Shown here piece after piece: positions 43,646 through 52,674 of a stretch of DNA of 64,000 nt. Source of the stretch: Roseateles terrae (GTDB taxonomy: Bacteria; Pseudomonadota; Gammaproteobacteria; Burkholderiales; Burkholderiaceae_C). The notes beneath the pieces were generated by a model that was not told the origin of the DNA, ran no database searches, and worked only from the letters and a program-made list of their open reading frames with translations. The position numbers and the translations under genes were made by a program. Each line of letters opens with the position of its first letter. The stretch's first letter is position 1. The DNA is taken from assembly GCF_014192155.1 (NCBI RefSeq), contig NZ_JACHXO010000010.1, forward strand, positions 62,001 through 126,000, in the 5' to 3' direction.

Positions 43646-44875
43646 TTACGAGCGGTAGTCCGCGTTGATCGTCACGTAGTCGTGGCTGAAATCGCAGGTC
43701 CAGACGGTGGTGCTGGCAGTGCCGCGGTTCAGGCCCACGCGCACGGTGATCTCGCTTTGCTTCATCACCCGCTGACCGTCTTCCTCACGGTACTCCGGAC
43801 GACGACCACCGCGAGTCACCACATGCACGTCGTCCAGGTGCAGCTCGATCAGGCTTTGGTCCAGATCGTCGATGCCGGCATAACCGACCGCCGCCAGGAT
43901 GCGGCCCAGGTTGGGGTCGCTCGCGAAGAAAGCGGTCTTGACCAGCGGTGAGTGCGCAATCGCATAGGCGGCCTTGCGGCATTCCTCTTCGGTCTTGCCG
44001 CCCTCCACCACCACCGAAATGAACTTGGTCGCCCCCTCGCCGTCGCGCACGATCGCCTGCGCCAGCTGCTGCGACACCGCCACCACCGCATCGCGCAGCA
44101 AGCGGCCTTCCTCGCTGGTCAGCGAGGTGATGGGTGCATGGCCGGCCTTGTGCGTTGCGATCAACACGAAGGAATCGTTGGTCGAGGTGTCGCCATCGAT
44201 GGTGATGCGGTTGAAGGACAGGTCCGCCGCTTCACGAACCAGCGGCTGCAGCAGTTCCGGCGCGATGACCGCATCCGTCGCCACAAATCCCAGCATCGTG
44301 GCCATGTTCGGACGGATCATGCCGGCGCCCTTGGAGATGCCCGACAGCGTCACCGTCTTGCCGCCGATCACGATGGTGCGCGAGCAAGCCTTTGGCAGTG
44401 TGTCGGTGGTCATGATGCCGGCGGCGGCTTCGCCCCACTGGTTCTCACCCAGCGCGGCGATGGCGGCAGGCAGGCCTGCCACGATGCGATCCACCGGCAG
44501 GGTTTCCATGATCACGCCGGTGGAGAACGGCAGCACCTGCTGCGGCGACAGCTGCATCAGGCCGGCAAGCGCTTCGCAGGTCTGACGGGCACGGGCCAGG
44601 CCGTCAGCGCCGGTGCCGGCGTTTGCATTGCCGGTGTTGATCACCAGCGCGCGGATGTCGCTGCGCTGCGCCAGATGCTCCTGGCAGACCTGCACCGGTG
44701 CCGCGCAGAAGCGGTTGCGGGTGAAAACGCCCGCCACGCTCGCTCCGGCGTCCAGCGCCACCACCGTCAGGTCACGCCGGTTGGCCTTGCGGACCCCGGC
44801 CATCGTGACACCCAGCCGCACGCCAGGCACGGGCAGCAGGGATTGGGGATCGGGAGCGGTGAGGTTGACAGGCAT
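43646..44875 (-). CDS. argJ: Glutamate N-acetyltransferase / N-acetylglutamate synthase
   Basis: The 409-residue ArgJ transfers acetyl from acetylornithine to glutamate in the cyclic arginine pathway, and in bifunctional forms also makes acetylglutamate from acetyl-CoA. The self-cleavage site is seen as [14 protein letters not shown], the nucleophile being T193 exposed by autoproteolysis between Ala and Thr. Other family marks are [32 protein letters not shown] and, at the C-terminus, [26 protein letters not shown]-like sequence ending INADYRS. ATG 44875 (MPVNLTAPD) is standard; the longer frame adds an unrelated leader. Whether it is mono- or bifunctional cannot be told from sequence alone. 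Confidence 0.96.
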   Translation of the reverse strand: MPVNLTAPDPQSLLPVPGVRLGVTMAGVRKANRRDLTVVALDAGASVAGVFTRNRFCAAPVQVCQEHLAQRSDIRALVINTGNANAGTGADGLARARQTCEALAGLMQLSPQQVLPFSTGVIMETLPVDRIVAGLPAAIAALGENQWGEAAAGIMTTDTLPKACSRTIVIGGKTVTLSGISKGAGMIRPNMATMLGFVATDAVIAPELLQPLVREAADLSFNRITIDGDTSTNDSFVLIATHKAGHAPITSLTSEEGRLLRDAVVAVSQQLAQAIVRDGEGATKFISVVVEGGKTEEECRKAAYAIAHSPLVKTAFFASDPNLGRILAAVGYAGIDDLDQSLIELHLDDVHVVTRGGRRPEYREEDGQRVMKQSEITVRVGLNRGTASTTVWTCDFSHDYVTINADYRS

Positions 44876-44948
44876 GGCGGTGCTGCTCTGAAAAGAGAAA
44901 AAGCGGCCCCTGGCAGGGACCGGACGATCTTGGCGCGCATTGTAGGAG

Positions 44949-44969
44949 CGCCCTCGTGAAGCGAGGGCG
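44949..44969. repeat. REP-like palindrome upstream of argJ
   Basis: CGCCCTCG and CGAGGGCG form a perfect 8-bp stem around TGAAG, preceded by TGTAGGAG. A GTAG head followed by a palindrome is the layout of REP elements in other proteobacteria. It could equally be a processing or attenuation hairpin ahead of argJ. A single copy was noticed. Confidence 0.4.
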
Positions 44970-45008
44970 GCAATGTGCGCGCCTGCGCCGGCGGCGCGTG
45001 CCATGACA

Positions 45009-45031
45009 AAGGCCTCGCAGTGCGAGGCCTT
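45009..45031 (-). terminator. Hairpin after the PEP-CTERM gene
   Basis: AAGGCCTCG and CGAGGCCTT form a 9-bp stem with a 5-base loop, 49 bases beyond the stop of the leftward PEP-CTERM gene. Only three T residues follow on that strand, so it is a weak or factor-assisted terminator. Confidence 0.5.
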
Positions 45032-45079
45032 GAAAGGACGCGGAGCGGCTGGGCCGCAATGCCGTGGGATCCCGGGGGA

Positions 45080-45634
45080 TCAGACCCGGCGACGGCGACG
45101 GGCCACCAGGCCCACGGCACCCAGTCCCGCCAGCAGCAGCGCAGCGCTCGCCGGCTCCGGCACTGCAGACGTCAGGACGTTGAAGGTGCCGGTGTAGCTC
45201 GCGCCGATGCCGCTGCCCACCGGCAGCGAGCCGCCCGCGTAGCCTTCCACCGTCAGCGTCACAGCGCCGCTCAGGCCGGCCTGCGCCAGATACCCGAGGC
45301 TGCTGCGGGTGCCGTCGCCCTGCAGGTCGGTCTGGATGGAGACCGGCACGCCGTTGAGCAGCACTTTGGTGAAGGTGATGAACTGGTCATCGCTGGCGCC
45401 AATCGTGATCAGGCCGACTTCCACCAGCGATGGGCCAGTGAGGTTCAGATGGAAGGTGTCGGTGAAGCTGCCCACTTCAAAGTGCTCGACCGGCTCGGCG
45501 CCGGTGTAGCTGCTGCCGTCAGTGCCGGTGATCAGCGCCACGTCCACCGACTTGGCCGCGGCGGGGGCGACCATGCTCAGGGCCAGCAGGCCGGCGCCGG
45601 CAGCGGCGATCAGGGAAGCAGTGAATCGTGTCAT
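45080..45634 (-). CDS. PEP-CTERM protein, FxDxF type
   Basis: The 184-residue exported protein has a Sec signal peptide (about residues 1-27, ending APAAAKS) and the FTDTF motif that defines the FxDxF subgroup. It ends in the exosortase sorting signal: VPEPASAALLLAGLGAVGL, followed by the basic tail RRRRRV. It should be exported, cleaved at the PEP motif by an exosortase and released or anchored, often in organisms making extracellular polysaccharide. The exosortase is not in the window. A related gene lies 174 bases upstream on the same strand, and the two seem to come from a duplication. The function of the mature part is unknown. Confidence 0.88.
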   Translation of the reverse strand: MTRFTASLIAAAGAGLLALSMVAPAAAKSVDVALITGTDGSSYTGAEPVEHFEVGSFTDTFHLNLTGPSLVEVGLITIGASDDQFITFTKVLLNGVPVSIQTDLQGDGTRSSLGYLAQAGLSGAVTLTVEGYAGGSLPVGSGIGASYTGTFNVLTSAVPEPASAALLLAGLGAVGLVARRRRRV

Positions 45635-45808
45635 GGTGGGCAGTGTTGGGGTAAGAGTCGGCGCGGGGCACGGCGCGCAGCAGCAAAGGCGGCTGCGGTG
45701 GGCGTTGTAGCGGCGGCGGATGCGTGTCTGAATTGAGCTTGGACCGAGGTCGGATCGAGGTGAGATCGAGAGCGGATCGAAGGCGGGCGGCGGGCCGTCG
45801 CAACGGCC

Positions 45809-46354
45809 TCAGGCCGCGCGACGCCGACGGGACACGCCAACGCCGATCAAGCCGGCCACCGCCAGCGTCAGACTGGCCGGTTCCGGGACCTGCGTCACAT
45901 TGAAGGTGCCGGAGTAACTCGCGTTGATCGGGGAGCCCGCCGCCAGGCCCGCTCCGGCATAGCCGTGCACGGTCAGCACCAGCGGCGTGCTCAGCAGCGT
46001 GTTGATGAAGCTGCCAGTCTCCACGCCGTCCGGGTTGGCGCCCAGCAGGCTTCTGTTGAAGCTGTAGGCCACACCGTTGAGGGTGGCGGACACGAAATCG
46101 ATGTCCACCGCCTGGGTCGATCCGAGCGTCGTCAGGCTCGCATTGATCCGGGCCCAGCCGTCCACGCCGGTCAAGGTGAAGGTGTCGATGAACTCGCCAG
46201 CGACGGTGTGCACCGACTTGAAGGTGCCAGTCTGCGTCGTCCCCGTCTTGCTGGCCTGCAGCGCCACGGACTGGTCCGCCAGCACCGGAGCGGCCTGCGT
46301 GGCAACGCTGGTGATCAAGAGGGCGGCGAAGCTCAGACGGTGAAGAAGAGTCAT
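45809..46354 (-). CDS. PEP-CTERM protein, FxDxF type (second copy)
   Basis: The 181-residue paralogue of the neighbouring gene has a signal peptide (ending TQAAPVLA), the FIDTF motif, a beta-rich middle (LTVHGYAGAGLAAGSPINAS matched by LTVEGYAGGSLPVGSGIGAS in the neighbour), and the sorting end VPEPASLTLAVAGLIGVGV with RRRRAA. The shared glycine-rich block just before the sorting signal supports descent by duplication. Both genes run leftwards but are separated by 174 bases, so separate promoters are possible. It is probably a surface or secreted protein processed by exosortase. Confidence 0.88.
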   Translation of the reverse strand: MTLLHRLSFAALLITSVATQAAPVLADQSVALQASKTGTTQTGTFKSVHTVAGEFIDTFTLTGVDGWARINASLTTLGSTQAVDIDFVSATLNGVAYSFNRSLLGANPDGVETGSFINTLLSTPLVLTVHGYAGAGLAAGSPINASYSGTFNVTQVPEPASLTLAVAGLIGVGVSRRRRAA

Positions 46355-46547
46355 GGGATGAACATCCGGAACACCCGCAGGGGACGGGTCTTGAGCGCAC
46401 TGTATCGACCGGCGTTCAATGAGGCCTCCCCGTCTTGCGGGGGCTGAGGTGCGGCACTGGATGCACGTGTGACAAAACGCACGCGCAAGGACGGCATCCG
46501 CGCCGACGCCCTCTGCGTTTGATGCCCTGGCTGTGCGGCGCCAACAA

Positions 46548-46592
46548 CAACGGCACCAAAGACAACGGCACCAAAGACAACGGCGCCCAAAG
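46548..46592. repeat. 15-bp tandem repeat beyond secA
   Basis: CAACGGCACCAAAGA occurs twice exactly in tandem, with a third diverged copy running into the adjacent hairpin. It lies in the 312-base gap between the second PEP-CTERM gene and secA. The same gap has short GTGCATCA repeats near 46634-46663 and no gene. Confidence 0.8.
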
Positions 46593-46600
46593 GCGCCGTT
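46579..46600 (-). terminator. Probable secA terminator hairpin
   Basis: AACGGCGCC, a CAAA loop and GGCGCCGTT form a strong stem 67 bases past the secA stop. On the secA strand the downstream bases are moderately T-rich (TGTCTTTGG). Confidence 0.6.
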
Positions 46601-46666
46601 TCAGGGGAGCAGCCGTGTCCAGGGGACCCGGTCTGCATCAGTGCATCAGTGCATCACTGCATCCGA

Positions 46667-49420
46667 TCAGGCCAGCTTGCCGTGGCACGCCTTGAACTTC
46701 TTGCCGCTGCCGCAGGGGCACGGATCGTTGCGGCCCACATGGCCCCACTCGGCCGGCACGGCCGCCGGGCCCGACGGTTCGGCTTCCTGGGAAATCGAGC
46801 CGTCTTCGTTGGGGTGGGTGTAGGTGACGTTGCTGACGTTCTCGGCGCGCTGCTCGATGGCATCGGCCGCGGCACTGGCTTCGGCCTCGCTCTGGATGCG
46901 GACCTTCAGCAGCACGCGGGTGACGTCGGTCTTCACCACATCCAGCAGCTGGGAGAACAGCTCGAAGGCTTCGCGCTTGTATTCCTGCTTCGGGTTCTTC
47001 TGCGCATAACCACGCAGATGGATGCCCTGACGCAGGTAGTCGAGCGCGGCCAGATGTTCGCGCCAGTGCTGGTCGATGCTCTGCAGCAGCACCATGCGCA
47101 TGAACGGCGTGAACTGCTCCAGGCCGACGCGGTCCAGCTTGTCCTGGAACGAGGCGTCGCCGGCTTCGATGACCTTCTTGAGGATGTCTTCGTCGGTCAG
47201 CGTCTCGCTCTTGTCCAGCAGCGCCACCAGGGGCACGTCCAGCAGCCAGTCTTCACGCAGCACGCGCTCCAGCGCCGGCAGGTCCCACTGCTCTTCCAGG
47301 CTCTCTTCCGGGACGAAGCCACGGACGATGTCGGTCAGCGTGCCGTGACGCAGATGGGCGATCTGGGCCAGCAGGTCTTCCGATTCCAGGATCTCGTTGC
47401 GCTGCTGGTAGATGACCTTGCGCTGATCGTTGGAGACGTCGTCGTATTCCAGCAGCTGCTTGCGGATGTCGAAGTTGCGGGCCTCGACCTTGCGCTGCGC
47501 GCTTTCGATGGAGCGGGTGACGATGCCGGCTTCGATCGCCTCACCTTCGGGCATCTTCAGACGGTCCATGATGGCCCGCACGCGGTCGCCCGCGAAGATG
47601 CGCATCAGCTGGTCGTCCAGCGACAGGTAAAAGCGCGAGGAACCCGGGTCACCCTGACGGCCGGAACGGCCGCGCAGCTGGTTGTCAATGCGGCGGCTTT
47701 CGTGGCGCTCGGTCGAGACGACGCGCAGACCACCGGCCGCCTTCACCTGCTCATGCAGCTGCTTCCACTCCTCCTTGAGGGTGGCGATGCGGGCGTGCTT
47801 GTCGGCTTCGGAGAGCGTCTCGTCGGCTTCCACCGCAGAGACTTCCTTCTCGATGCTGCCGCCCAGCACGATGTCGGTACCGCGGCCCGCCATGTTGGTG
47901 GCGATGGTGATCACGCCCGGCCGGCCGGCCTGGGCAATGATGTCCGCTTCACGGGCGTGCTGCTTGGCGTTCAGCACCTGGTGCGGCAGGCCGACCGCAT
48001 TGAGCATGTCGGCAATCTTCTCGGAGTTGGCCACCGACGTGGTGCCCACCAGCACCGGCTGTCCGCGCTTGTGGCAGTCGCGGATGTCCTCGATGACGGC
48101 GTTGTACTTCTCGTTGTCGGTCTTGTAGACCAGGTCCAGCTCGTCGCGGCGCACCGTCGGACGGTTGGGCGGGATCACCACGGTTTCCAGACCGTAGATT
48201 TCCTGGAATTCGTAGGCTTCCGTGTCGGCTGTACCGGTCATGCCGCCCAGCTTGCCGTACATGCGGAAGTAGTTCTGGAAGGTGACCGACGCCAGCGTCT
48301 GGTTCTCGGCCTGGATCTGCACGCCTTCCTTGGCTTCCACGGCCTGGTGCAGACCATCGCTCCAGCGGCGGCCGGTCATCAGGCGGCCGGTGAATTCGTC
48401 CACGATGATGACTTCACCGTTCTGCACCACATAGTGCTGGTCGCGGTGATAGATGTGGTGGGCCCGCAGCGATGCATACAGGTGATGCATCAGCGTGATG
48501 TTGGCGGCGTCATACAAGCTGGCGCCTTCGGCCAGCAGACCGGCTTGGCCCAGCAGACGCTCGGCATTTTCGTGACCGTCTTCGGTCAGGTAGATCTGGT
48601 GGGACTTCTCGTCCACCGTGAAGTCGCCCGGGTCGATGACGCCCTCGCCGGTGCGCGGGTCCATCTCGCCAATCTGACGCTTGAGCTTGGGGGCCACCTG
48701 GTTGATGGCGTGGTACATCGCCGTGTGATCTTCGGCCTGGCCGGAGATGATCAGCGGCGTGCGGGCCTCGTCGATCAGGATCGAGTCCACCTCGTCGATG
48801 ATGGCGTAGTGCAGGCCGCGCTGAACGCGGTCCTGCAGCTCGTAGACCATGTTGTCGCGCAGATGGTCGAAGCCGTATTCGTTGTTGGTGCCGTAGGTGA
48901 TGTCGGCGGCGTAGGCGGCCTGCTTTTGCTCCCGGGGGGCATGCGGCAGGTTGATGCCGACGCTCAGGCCCAGGAAGGTGTACAGGCGCCCCATCCACTC
49001 CGCGTCACGACGGGCGAGGTAATCGTTCACCGTCACCACATGCACGCCCTTGCCAGCCAGTGCATTGAGGTAGACGGGCAGCGTCGCCATCAGCGTCTTG
49101 CCTTCACCGGTGCGCATTTCGGCGATCTTGCCGGCGTTGAGCACCATGCCGCCAATCAGCTGCACATCGAAGTGACGCATCTTCAGGACGCGCTTGCTGC
49201 CCTCCCGGCACACGGCGAAGGCTTCGGGCAGCAGGTCGTCGACCAATGCGCCGTCAGCGATCCGCTTCTTGAACTCTTCGGTCTTCCCGCGCAATTGCTC
49301 GTCGCTCAGACCTTCGTACTGGGGCTCCAGCGCGTTGATCTGCTGGACGACCTTGCGATAGGTCTTGAGCAGCCGCTCATTGCGGCTGCCAAAAATCTGG
49401 GTCAAAAGCTTGGGCAACAT
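46667..49420 (-). CDS. secA: SecA, preprotein translocase ATPase
   Basis: The 917-residue motor drives Sec-dependent export through SecYEG. Clear landmarks are the N-terminal [18 protein letters not shown], Walker A in [14 protein letters not shown], the [19 protein letters not shown] block, [31 protein letters not shown], and [19 protein letters not shown]. The C-terminal zinc-binding SEC-C motif is [17 protein letters not shown] 49420 fits the family; a longer frame adds 23 unrelated residues. It is divergent from the DciA-like gene, an arrangement common in betaproteobacteria. The 258 bases between them hold the two promoters but no clear element I can name. Confidence 0.98.
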   Translation of the reverse strand: MLPKLLTQIFGSRNERLLKTYRKVVQQINALEPQYEGLSDEQLRGKTEEFKKRIADGALVDDLLPEAFAVCREGSKRVLKMRHFDVQLIGGMVLNAGKIAEMRTGEGKTLMATLPVYLNALAGKGVHVVTVNDYLARRDAEWMGRLYTFLGLSVGINLPHAPREQKQAAYAADITYGTNNEYGFDHLRDNMVYELQDRVQRGLHYAIIDEVDSILIDEARTPLIISGQAEDHTAMYHAINQVAPKLKRQIGEMDPRTGEGVIDPGDFTVDEKSHQIYLTEDGHENAERLLGQAGLLAEGASLYDAANITLMHHLYASLRAHHIYHRDQHYVVQNGEVIIVDEFTGRLMTGRRWSDGLHQAVEAKEGVQIQAENQTLASVTFQNYFRMYGKLGGMTGTADTEAYEFQEIYGLETVVIPPNRPTVRRDELDLVYKTDNEKYNAVIEDIRDCHKRGQPVLVGTTSVANSEKIADMLNAVGLPHQVLNAKQHAREADIIAQAGRPGVITIATNMAGRGTDIVLGGSIEKEVSAVEADETLSEADKHARIATLKEEWKQLHEQVKAAGGLRVVSTERHESRRIDNQLRGRSGRQGDPGSSRFYLSLDDQLMRIFAGDRVRAIMDRLKMPEGEAIEAGIVTRSIESAQRKVEARNFDIRKQLLEYDDVSNDQRKVIYQQRNEILESEDLLAQIAHLRHGTLTDIVRGFVPEESLEEQWDLPALERVLREDWLLDVPLVALLDKSETLTDEDILKKVIEAGDASFQDKLDRVGLEQFTPFMRMVLLQSIDQHWREHLAALDYLRQGIHLRGYAQKNPKQEYKREAFELFSQLLDVVKTDVTRVLLKVRIQSEAEASAAADAIEQRAENVSNVTYTHPNEDGSISQEAEPSGPAAVPAEWGHVGRNDPCPCGSGKKFKACHGKLA

Positions 49421-49678
49421 GAAGCTGGTGGTGTTCTTGTCGTGGATACACGGGATGCCGTCAGGTGAGGGTCCGGCGGGGCTTTGCAAGCCCTGTCGTC
49501 AACGGGCGTCAACGATCGGGGGCAAACCCTCACTGGTCTCCTCGCCTGGACAGCGGCAGCAGGGCACACGCCCAGCAGCATCCACGCGTAGAAAAACCGG
49601 CGGAGTTTAGCACCCGGGGCTCCTGGCATCCCTCGGCCCTGGCGCGCCCGGGCGGAGCACTCCCGTACACTTCGGGGC

Positions 49679-50014
49679 ATGACGACGCGTTACCTGCCGC
49701 CCCGCACACGACCGGAGGCGCCGGATCCCATGGATTTCGGCCAGGCCTTGTCGCGTCACGGCACGCTGGCCCAGCTGGGGCAGCGTCTCCAGGCGTCACA
49801 GCATCATCTGGCGGTCATCAGCGTGGCGCTGCCGGGACCGATGCGGCAGTTCGTTCAGGCCGGAACGCTGGATGAAAACGGCTGGACCGTCGTGGCACAC
49901 AACGCAGCGATTGCTACAAAGCTGAGACATATGCAGCCGGTTCTGCTGCGTTTGTTGCAGGAGCAGGGACTGCTGCAGCAGGGCGAACTGCGGATCAAGG
50001 TACGTCAATCCTGA
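49679..50014 (+). CDS. DUF721/DciA-like protein
   Basis: The 111-residue protein matches the DUF721 pattern: an N-terminal helical part (LGQRLQASQHHL), LPGPMRQFVQAGTLDENGWTVVAHN, and a C-terminal helix plus strand (KLRHMQPVLLRLL ... LRIKVRQS). DciA proteins of this family act as the ancestral loader or partner of the replicative helicase DnaB where DnaC is absent. The place beside secA, transcribed divergently, supports the call. It is short and lacks the extended tail of some DciA proteins, so the specific role is inferred. A GATCAGC repeat begins 40 bases past the stop. Confidence 0.75.
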   Translation: MTTRYLPPRTRPEAPDPMDFGQALSRHGTLAQLGQRLQASQHHLAVISVALPGPMRQFVQAGTLDENGWTVVAHNAAIATKLRHMQPVLLRLLQEQGLLQQGELRIKVRQS

Positions 50015-50054
50015 CGGAGCCGCGGTCGTCGGCCCCGATCGCCCATCATCGGAC

Positions 50055-50131
50055 GATCAGCGATCAGCGATCAGCGATCAGCGATCAGCGATCAGCGATC
50101 AGCGATCAGCGATCAGCGATCAGCGATCAGC
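50055..50131. repeat. GATCAGC heptamer repeat, 11 exact units
   Basis: Eleven perfect 7-bp units make 77 bases of tandem repeat between the convergent dciA-like and hemolysin III-type genes. Each unit holds one GATC, giving regularly spaced methylation-type sites. Perfect identity suggests recent expansion by slippage, so copy number probably varies between strains. Confidence 0.95.
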
Positions 50132-50182
50132 AACTAGCGGCTGGCAATCATCAGTCGCCCAATATGGATTGCCGACGCTCCC

Positions 50183-50857
50183 TCACCGATAGGCGTAGAA
50201 CAGCGCCGCGAAGAAGTGGCAGACACTGCCGCCCAGCACAAACAGGTGCCAGACGAAGTGGGCGTAGCGCAGCTTGTTGTCGAACAGGAAGACTATGGCG
50301 CCCAGCGTATAGCTCAGGCCGCCAGCCACCAGCAGGGCGAGACCTGGGCCTGCGGTGCGCTCGATCAATGGGCCGAGGGCGAACACCACCACCCAGCCCA
50401 TGGCCAGGTACAGCGCGGTGGACACCAACGGGTGGCGCAGCCGGTTGAGCAACTTGATGGTGACGCCAAACGCGGCGGCGGCCCAGACGGCAATCAGCAG
50501 TGTGACGCCGGGGCCCTGATGCAGCACGCCGAGGGTGAACGGGGTGTAGCTTCCGGCGATGAAGACGTAGATGGCGGCGTGGTCCAGACGCATGAGCCAC
50601 GCCTTGATGCGCCCCTGCGCCAGCGAGGCCGGCAGCGCGTGATAGAGCGTCGAGATGCCGTAGAGCAGGATGCCGGTGCAGGCAAACACCGCGGCTGCGA
50701 CCACATCCGCCGTGCCGCCATGGTTCAGGGCGCGGTTGACCAGGATGGGCAAGGCAGCGATGGCCAGCAGCGCGCCCAGCCCGTGGCTGATGGCATTGGC
50801 GATTTCTTCGCCCAGCGTCTGGGGGCGGTCGGCAGGGAGCGTCGCGGGAGAGGACAT
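50183..50857 (-). CDS. Hemolysin III / PAQR-type seven-helix membrane protein
   Basis: The 224-residue integral membrane protein has about seven hydrophobic helices. It carries the PAQR/HlyIII motifs in order: EEIANAISHGLGA, YGISTLYHALP, LDHAAIYVFIAGSYTPF and HFVWHLFVLGGSVCHFFA, whose histidines and aspartate form the presumed metal site. ATG 50857 begins MSSPATLPADRP; a longer frame adds a basic leader of 36 residues that is not typical. Despite the name, most bacterial members are not proven haemolysins. It stands alone, convergent with the dciA-like gene. The 270 bases upstream to the tRNA terminator contain no gene. Confidence 0.88.
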   Translation of the reverse strand: MSSPATLPADRPQTLGEEIANAISHGLGALLAIAALPILVNRALNHGGTADVVAAAVFACTGILLYGISTLYHALPASLAQGRIKAWLMRLDHAAIYVFIAGSYTPFTLGVLHQGPGVTLLIAVWAAAAFGVTIKLLNRLRHPLVSTALYLAMGWVVVFALGPLIERTAGPGLALLVAGGLSYTLGAIVFLFDNKLRYAHFVWHLFVLGGSVCHFFAALFYAYR

Positions 50858-51128
50858 GAGGGCGGGCGTGGCTGCGGTGGATCGGTGATGCGTGCGGACG
50901 GGACGGCCGCGCATGGACAGGGCAAGGATGCCACCGATTCTCAGCGAGTGCAGAGGGTCAGGCATTGACGAGGGGCAAAGCAGCGAACCGCAGGCAGGTC
51001 GGCGTCATTGCAGGGGTTGAAGAACGCCACCTCAAGCGTCGAAACAGAATCCGGCGAACAACGCCAAGTCCTTGCCTAGATTGAAAAAATGGGAGAAATT
51101 CGCAATTCGCGAATAGCGCCGGATGAGC

Positions 51129-51166
51129 AAAAAAAAACGGGACCCCGCTTCACGCAGGGTCCCGTT
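51129..51166 (-). terminator. Rho-independent terminator of tRNA-Thr
   Basis: ACGGGACCC and GGGTCCCGT pair in a 9-bp stem around an 11-base loop, followed on the minus strand by nine T residues. It begins just past the tRNA 3' end. Confidence 0.95.
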
Positions 51167-51173
51167 CACTTTT

Positions 51174-51249
51174 TGGTGCCGGCTATCGGATTCGAACTGA
51201 TGACCTACCGCTTACAAGGCGGTTGCTCTACCAACTGAGCTAAGCCGGC
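51174..51249 (-). tRNA. tRNA-Thr (TGT anticodon)
   Basis: On the minus strand the 76-base gene starts GCCGGCTTAGCTCAGTTGG, folds into a full cloverleaf with anticodon TGT in the loop CTTGTAA, has GTTCGAATC in the T-loop, and ends AGCCGGC plus A with an encoded CCA. The acceptor stem pairs perfectly (GCCGGCT/AGCCGGC). It reads ACA and related threonine codons. It follows sspB by 104 bases and has its own terminator. Confidence 0.97.
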
Positions 51250-51298
51250 ACACGAAAACTGATGTCATCCGCACCGAAGCGCGAATGACGTGGGCCGC

Positions 51299-51304
51299 AT
51301 TCTA
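51299..51304 (-). promoter_or_regulatory. Possible -10 element of the tRNA-Thr promoter
   Basis: TAGAAT on the minus strand lies 50 bases upstream of the tRNA 5' end. A TTGTCT is upstream but at 21 bases, longer than the ideal spacing, so the assignment is tentative; read-through from sspB is the alternative. Confidence 0.3.
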
Positions 51305-51353
51305 GACGCAGTCCAGACCGCCGCCAGACAAGTGGCCGCTTATTTCAACCGTT

Positions 51354-51920
51354 TTATTTCACCCGCTTCAGGGCCGGCCGGCCCCCCGACGGACCACCGC
51401 TCGGATCGTCCTCGCCGTCACCGGAGGGAACAGCGGTCGGGGCCGACGGCGCTTCAGGCTTGCCACCCGCCGTCTCACCGTCCGCCTCGGTCGCGAGGCG
51501 CAGACCCCGCGGCGCAGGCGATGCAGCCACCGCCGCAGGTGCCGGCGCCGCTGCACGCGGCGCTGCCGCCGCCTCATCGGCCGACGGCGGCGGGAAGGCC
51601 ATGCCTTGCCCGTTTTCACGGGCATAGATGGCCACCACATGATCCACAGGCACCATGATCTCGCGCGCCACGCCGCCGAAACGCGCCTTGAACTGGATCA
51701 ACTCGTTGCCGAGGTCCAGATTGCTGGTCGCTTCGAAACCGACGTTGAGCACGATCTCATTGTTGCTCACGTACTCCAGCGGCACCTGCACCGTCCGGTC
51801 CACGTGAACCGCGATGTAGGGCGTGAAACCGTTGTCAGTACACCATTCGTGCAGGGCGCGGATCAAATAAGGCCGCGTCGAGCTGGCAGCGGTGCCGCTG
51901 CCATCCTTGCTGTCGTCCAT
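51354..51920 (-). CDS. sspB: SspB, ClpXP adaptor
   Basis: The 188-residue adaptor tethers ssrA-tagged and other substrates to ClpXP. The folded substrate-binding domain covers residues about 15-115 (RPYLIRALHEWCTDNGFTPY, VQVPLEYVSNNEIVLNV, IQFKARFGG, VPVDHVVAIYARENGQGM). It is followed by a long Ala/Pro-rich flexible tail and the terminal RPALKRVK, which matches the ClpX-binding (XB) peptide of this family. It lies 13 bases downstream of sspA, the classic sspAB arrangement. The linker is long compared with E. coli SspB (165 residues). Confidence 0.95.
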   Translation of the reverse strand: MDDSKDGSGTAASSTRPYLIRALHEWCTDNGFTPYIAVHVDRTVQVPLEYVSNNEIVLNVGFEATSNLDLGNELIQFKARFGGVAREIMVPVDHVVAIYARENGQGMAFPPPSADEAAAAPRAAAPAPAAVAASPAPRGLRLATEADGETAGGKPEAPSAPTAVPSGDGEDDPSGGPSGGRPALKRVK

Positions 51921-51933
51921 GCGTGCCAGTGTA

Positions 51934-52551
51934 TTACTTGCGCATCACCTTCTCGGACGGCGTCAGCGCCTCGATGTAGGCCGGACGCGAGAAGATGCGT
52001 TCAGCGTACTTCAGCAGCGGCAGGGCATTCTTCGACATGTCGATGCCGTAGTAGTCCAGACGCCACAGCAGCGGGGCAATCGCCACGTCCAGCATGCTGA
52101 AGTCGTCTCCCAGCATGTACTTGTTCTTCAGGAAGATCGGCGCCAGCTGGGTCAGACGGTCACGGATCTGCGCGCGTGCCTTTTCCAGCTGCTTTTCAGT
52201 CGGCTTGACCGGCTGGCCGCGGTTTTCCAGGATGTTGACGTTGGCGAACAGTTCCTTTTCGAAGTTGAACAGGAACAGGCGCACACGGGCGCGGGCCACC
52301 GGGTCCCCGGGCATCAGCTGGGGATGGGGGAAGCGCTCGTCGATGTACTCGTTGATGATGTGCGATTCGTACAGGATGAGGTCGCGTTCCACCAGGATGG
52401 GCACCTCGTTGTACGGGTTCATCAGCGCGATGTCTTCGGGCTTGGCGAACAGGTCAACGTCCCGGATCTCGAAGTCCATGCCCTTCTCGAACAACACGAA
52501 ACGGCAACGGTGCGAATAAGGGCAAGTCGTTCCGGAATAAAGCACCATCAT
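51934..52551 (-). CDS. sspA: SspA, stringent starvation protein A
   Basis: The 205-residue GST-fold protein binds RNA polymerase and reshapes promoter choice under starvation and acid stress. The thioredoxin-like N-terminal part reads MVLYSGTTCPYSHRCRFVL with NEVPILVERDLILYESHIINEY. The helical C-terminal part includes MLGDDFSMLDVAIAPLLWRL. SspA proteins lack glutathione transferase activity. It lies downstream of petC after a hairpin and upstream of sspB, the usual order in beta- and gammaproteobacteria. Either of two adjacent ATG codons could be the start. Confidence 0.95.
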   Translation of the reverse strand: MMVLYSGTTCPYSHRCRFVLFEKGMDFEIRDVDLFAKPEDIALMNPYNEVPILVERDLILYESHIINEYIDERFPHPQLMPGDPVARARVRLFLFNFEKELFANVNILENRGQPVKPTEKQLEKARAQIRDRLTQLAPIFLKNKYMLGDDFSMLDVAIAPLLWRLDYYGIDMSKNALPLLKYAERIFSRPAYIEALTPSEKVMRK

Positions 52552-52600
52552 GGCAGTGGACTCCTGATCGAAGCCTCTCGGCTTCCTCGATTTCTAACCA

Positions 52601-52642
52601 AACAAAAGGCAAACGCAGTGGAGCCTTTCGGCACCCACTGCG
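52601..52642 (-). terminator. Terminator between petC and sspA
   Basis: CGCAGTGG and CCACTGCG (52614-52621 and 52635-52642) form an 8-bp stem with a smaller nested hairpin, followed on the minus strand by TTTGCCTTTTG. It separates the bc1 operon from sspAB. Confidence 0.65.
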
Positions 52643-52674
52643 CGGGAGGATCCAGCCAGGGCTGGATCATCGAC

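Noticed and set aside
50055-50131. The GATCAGC tandem as a CRISPR array
   Set aside because: The units are 7 bp and directly adjacent, without spacers, and no cas genes are present.
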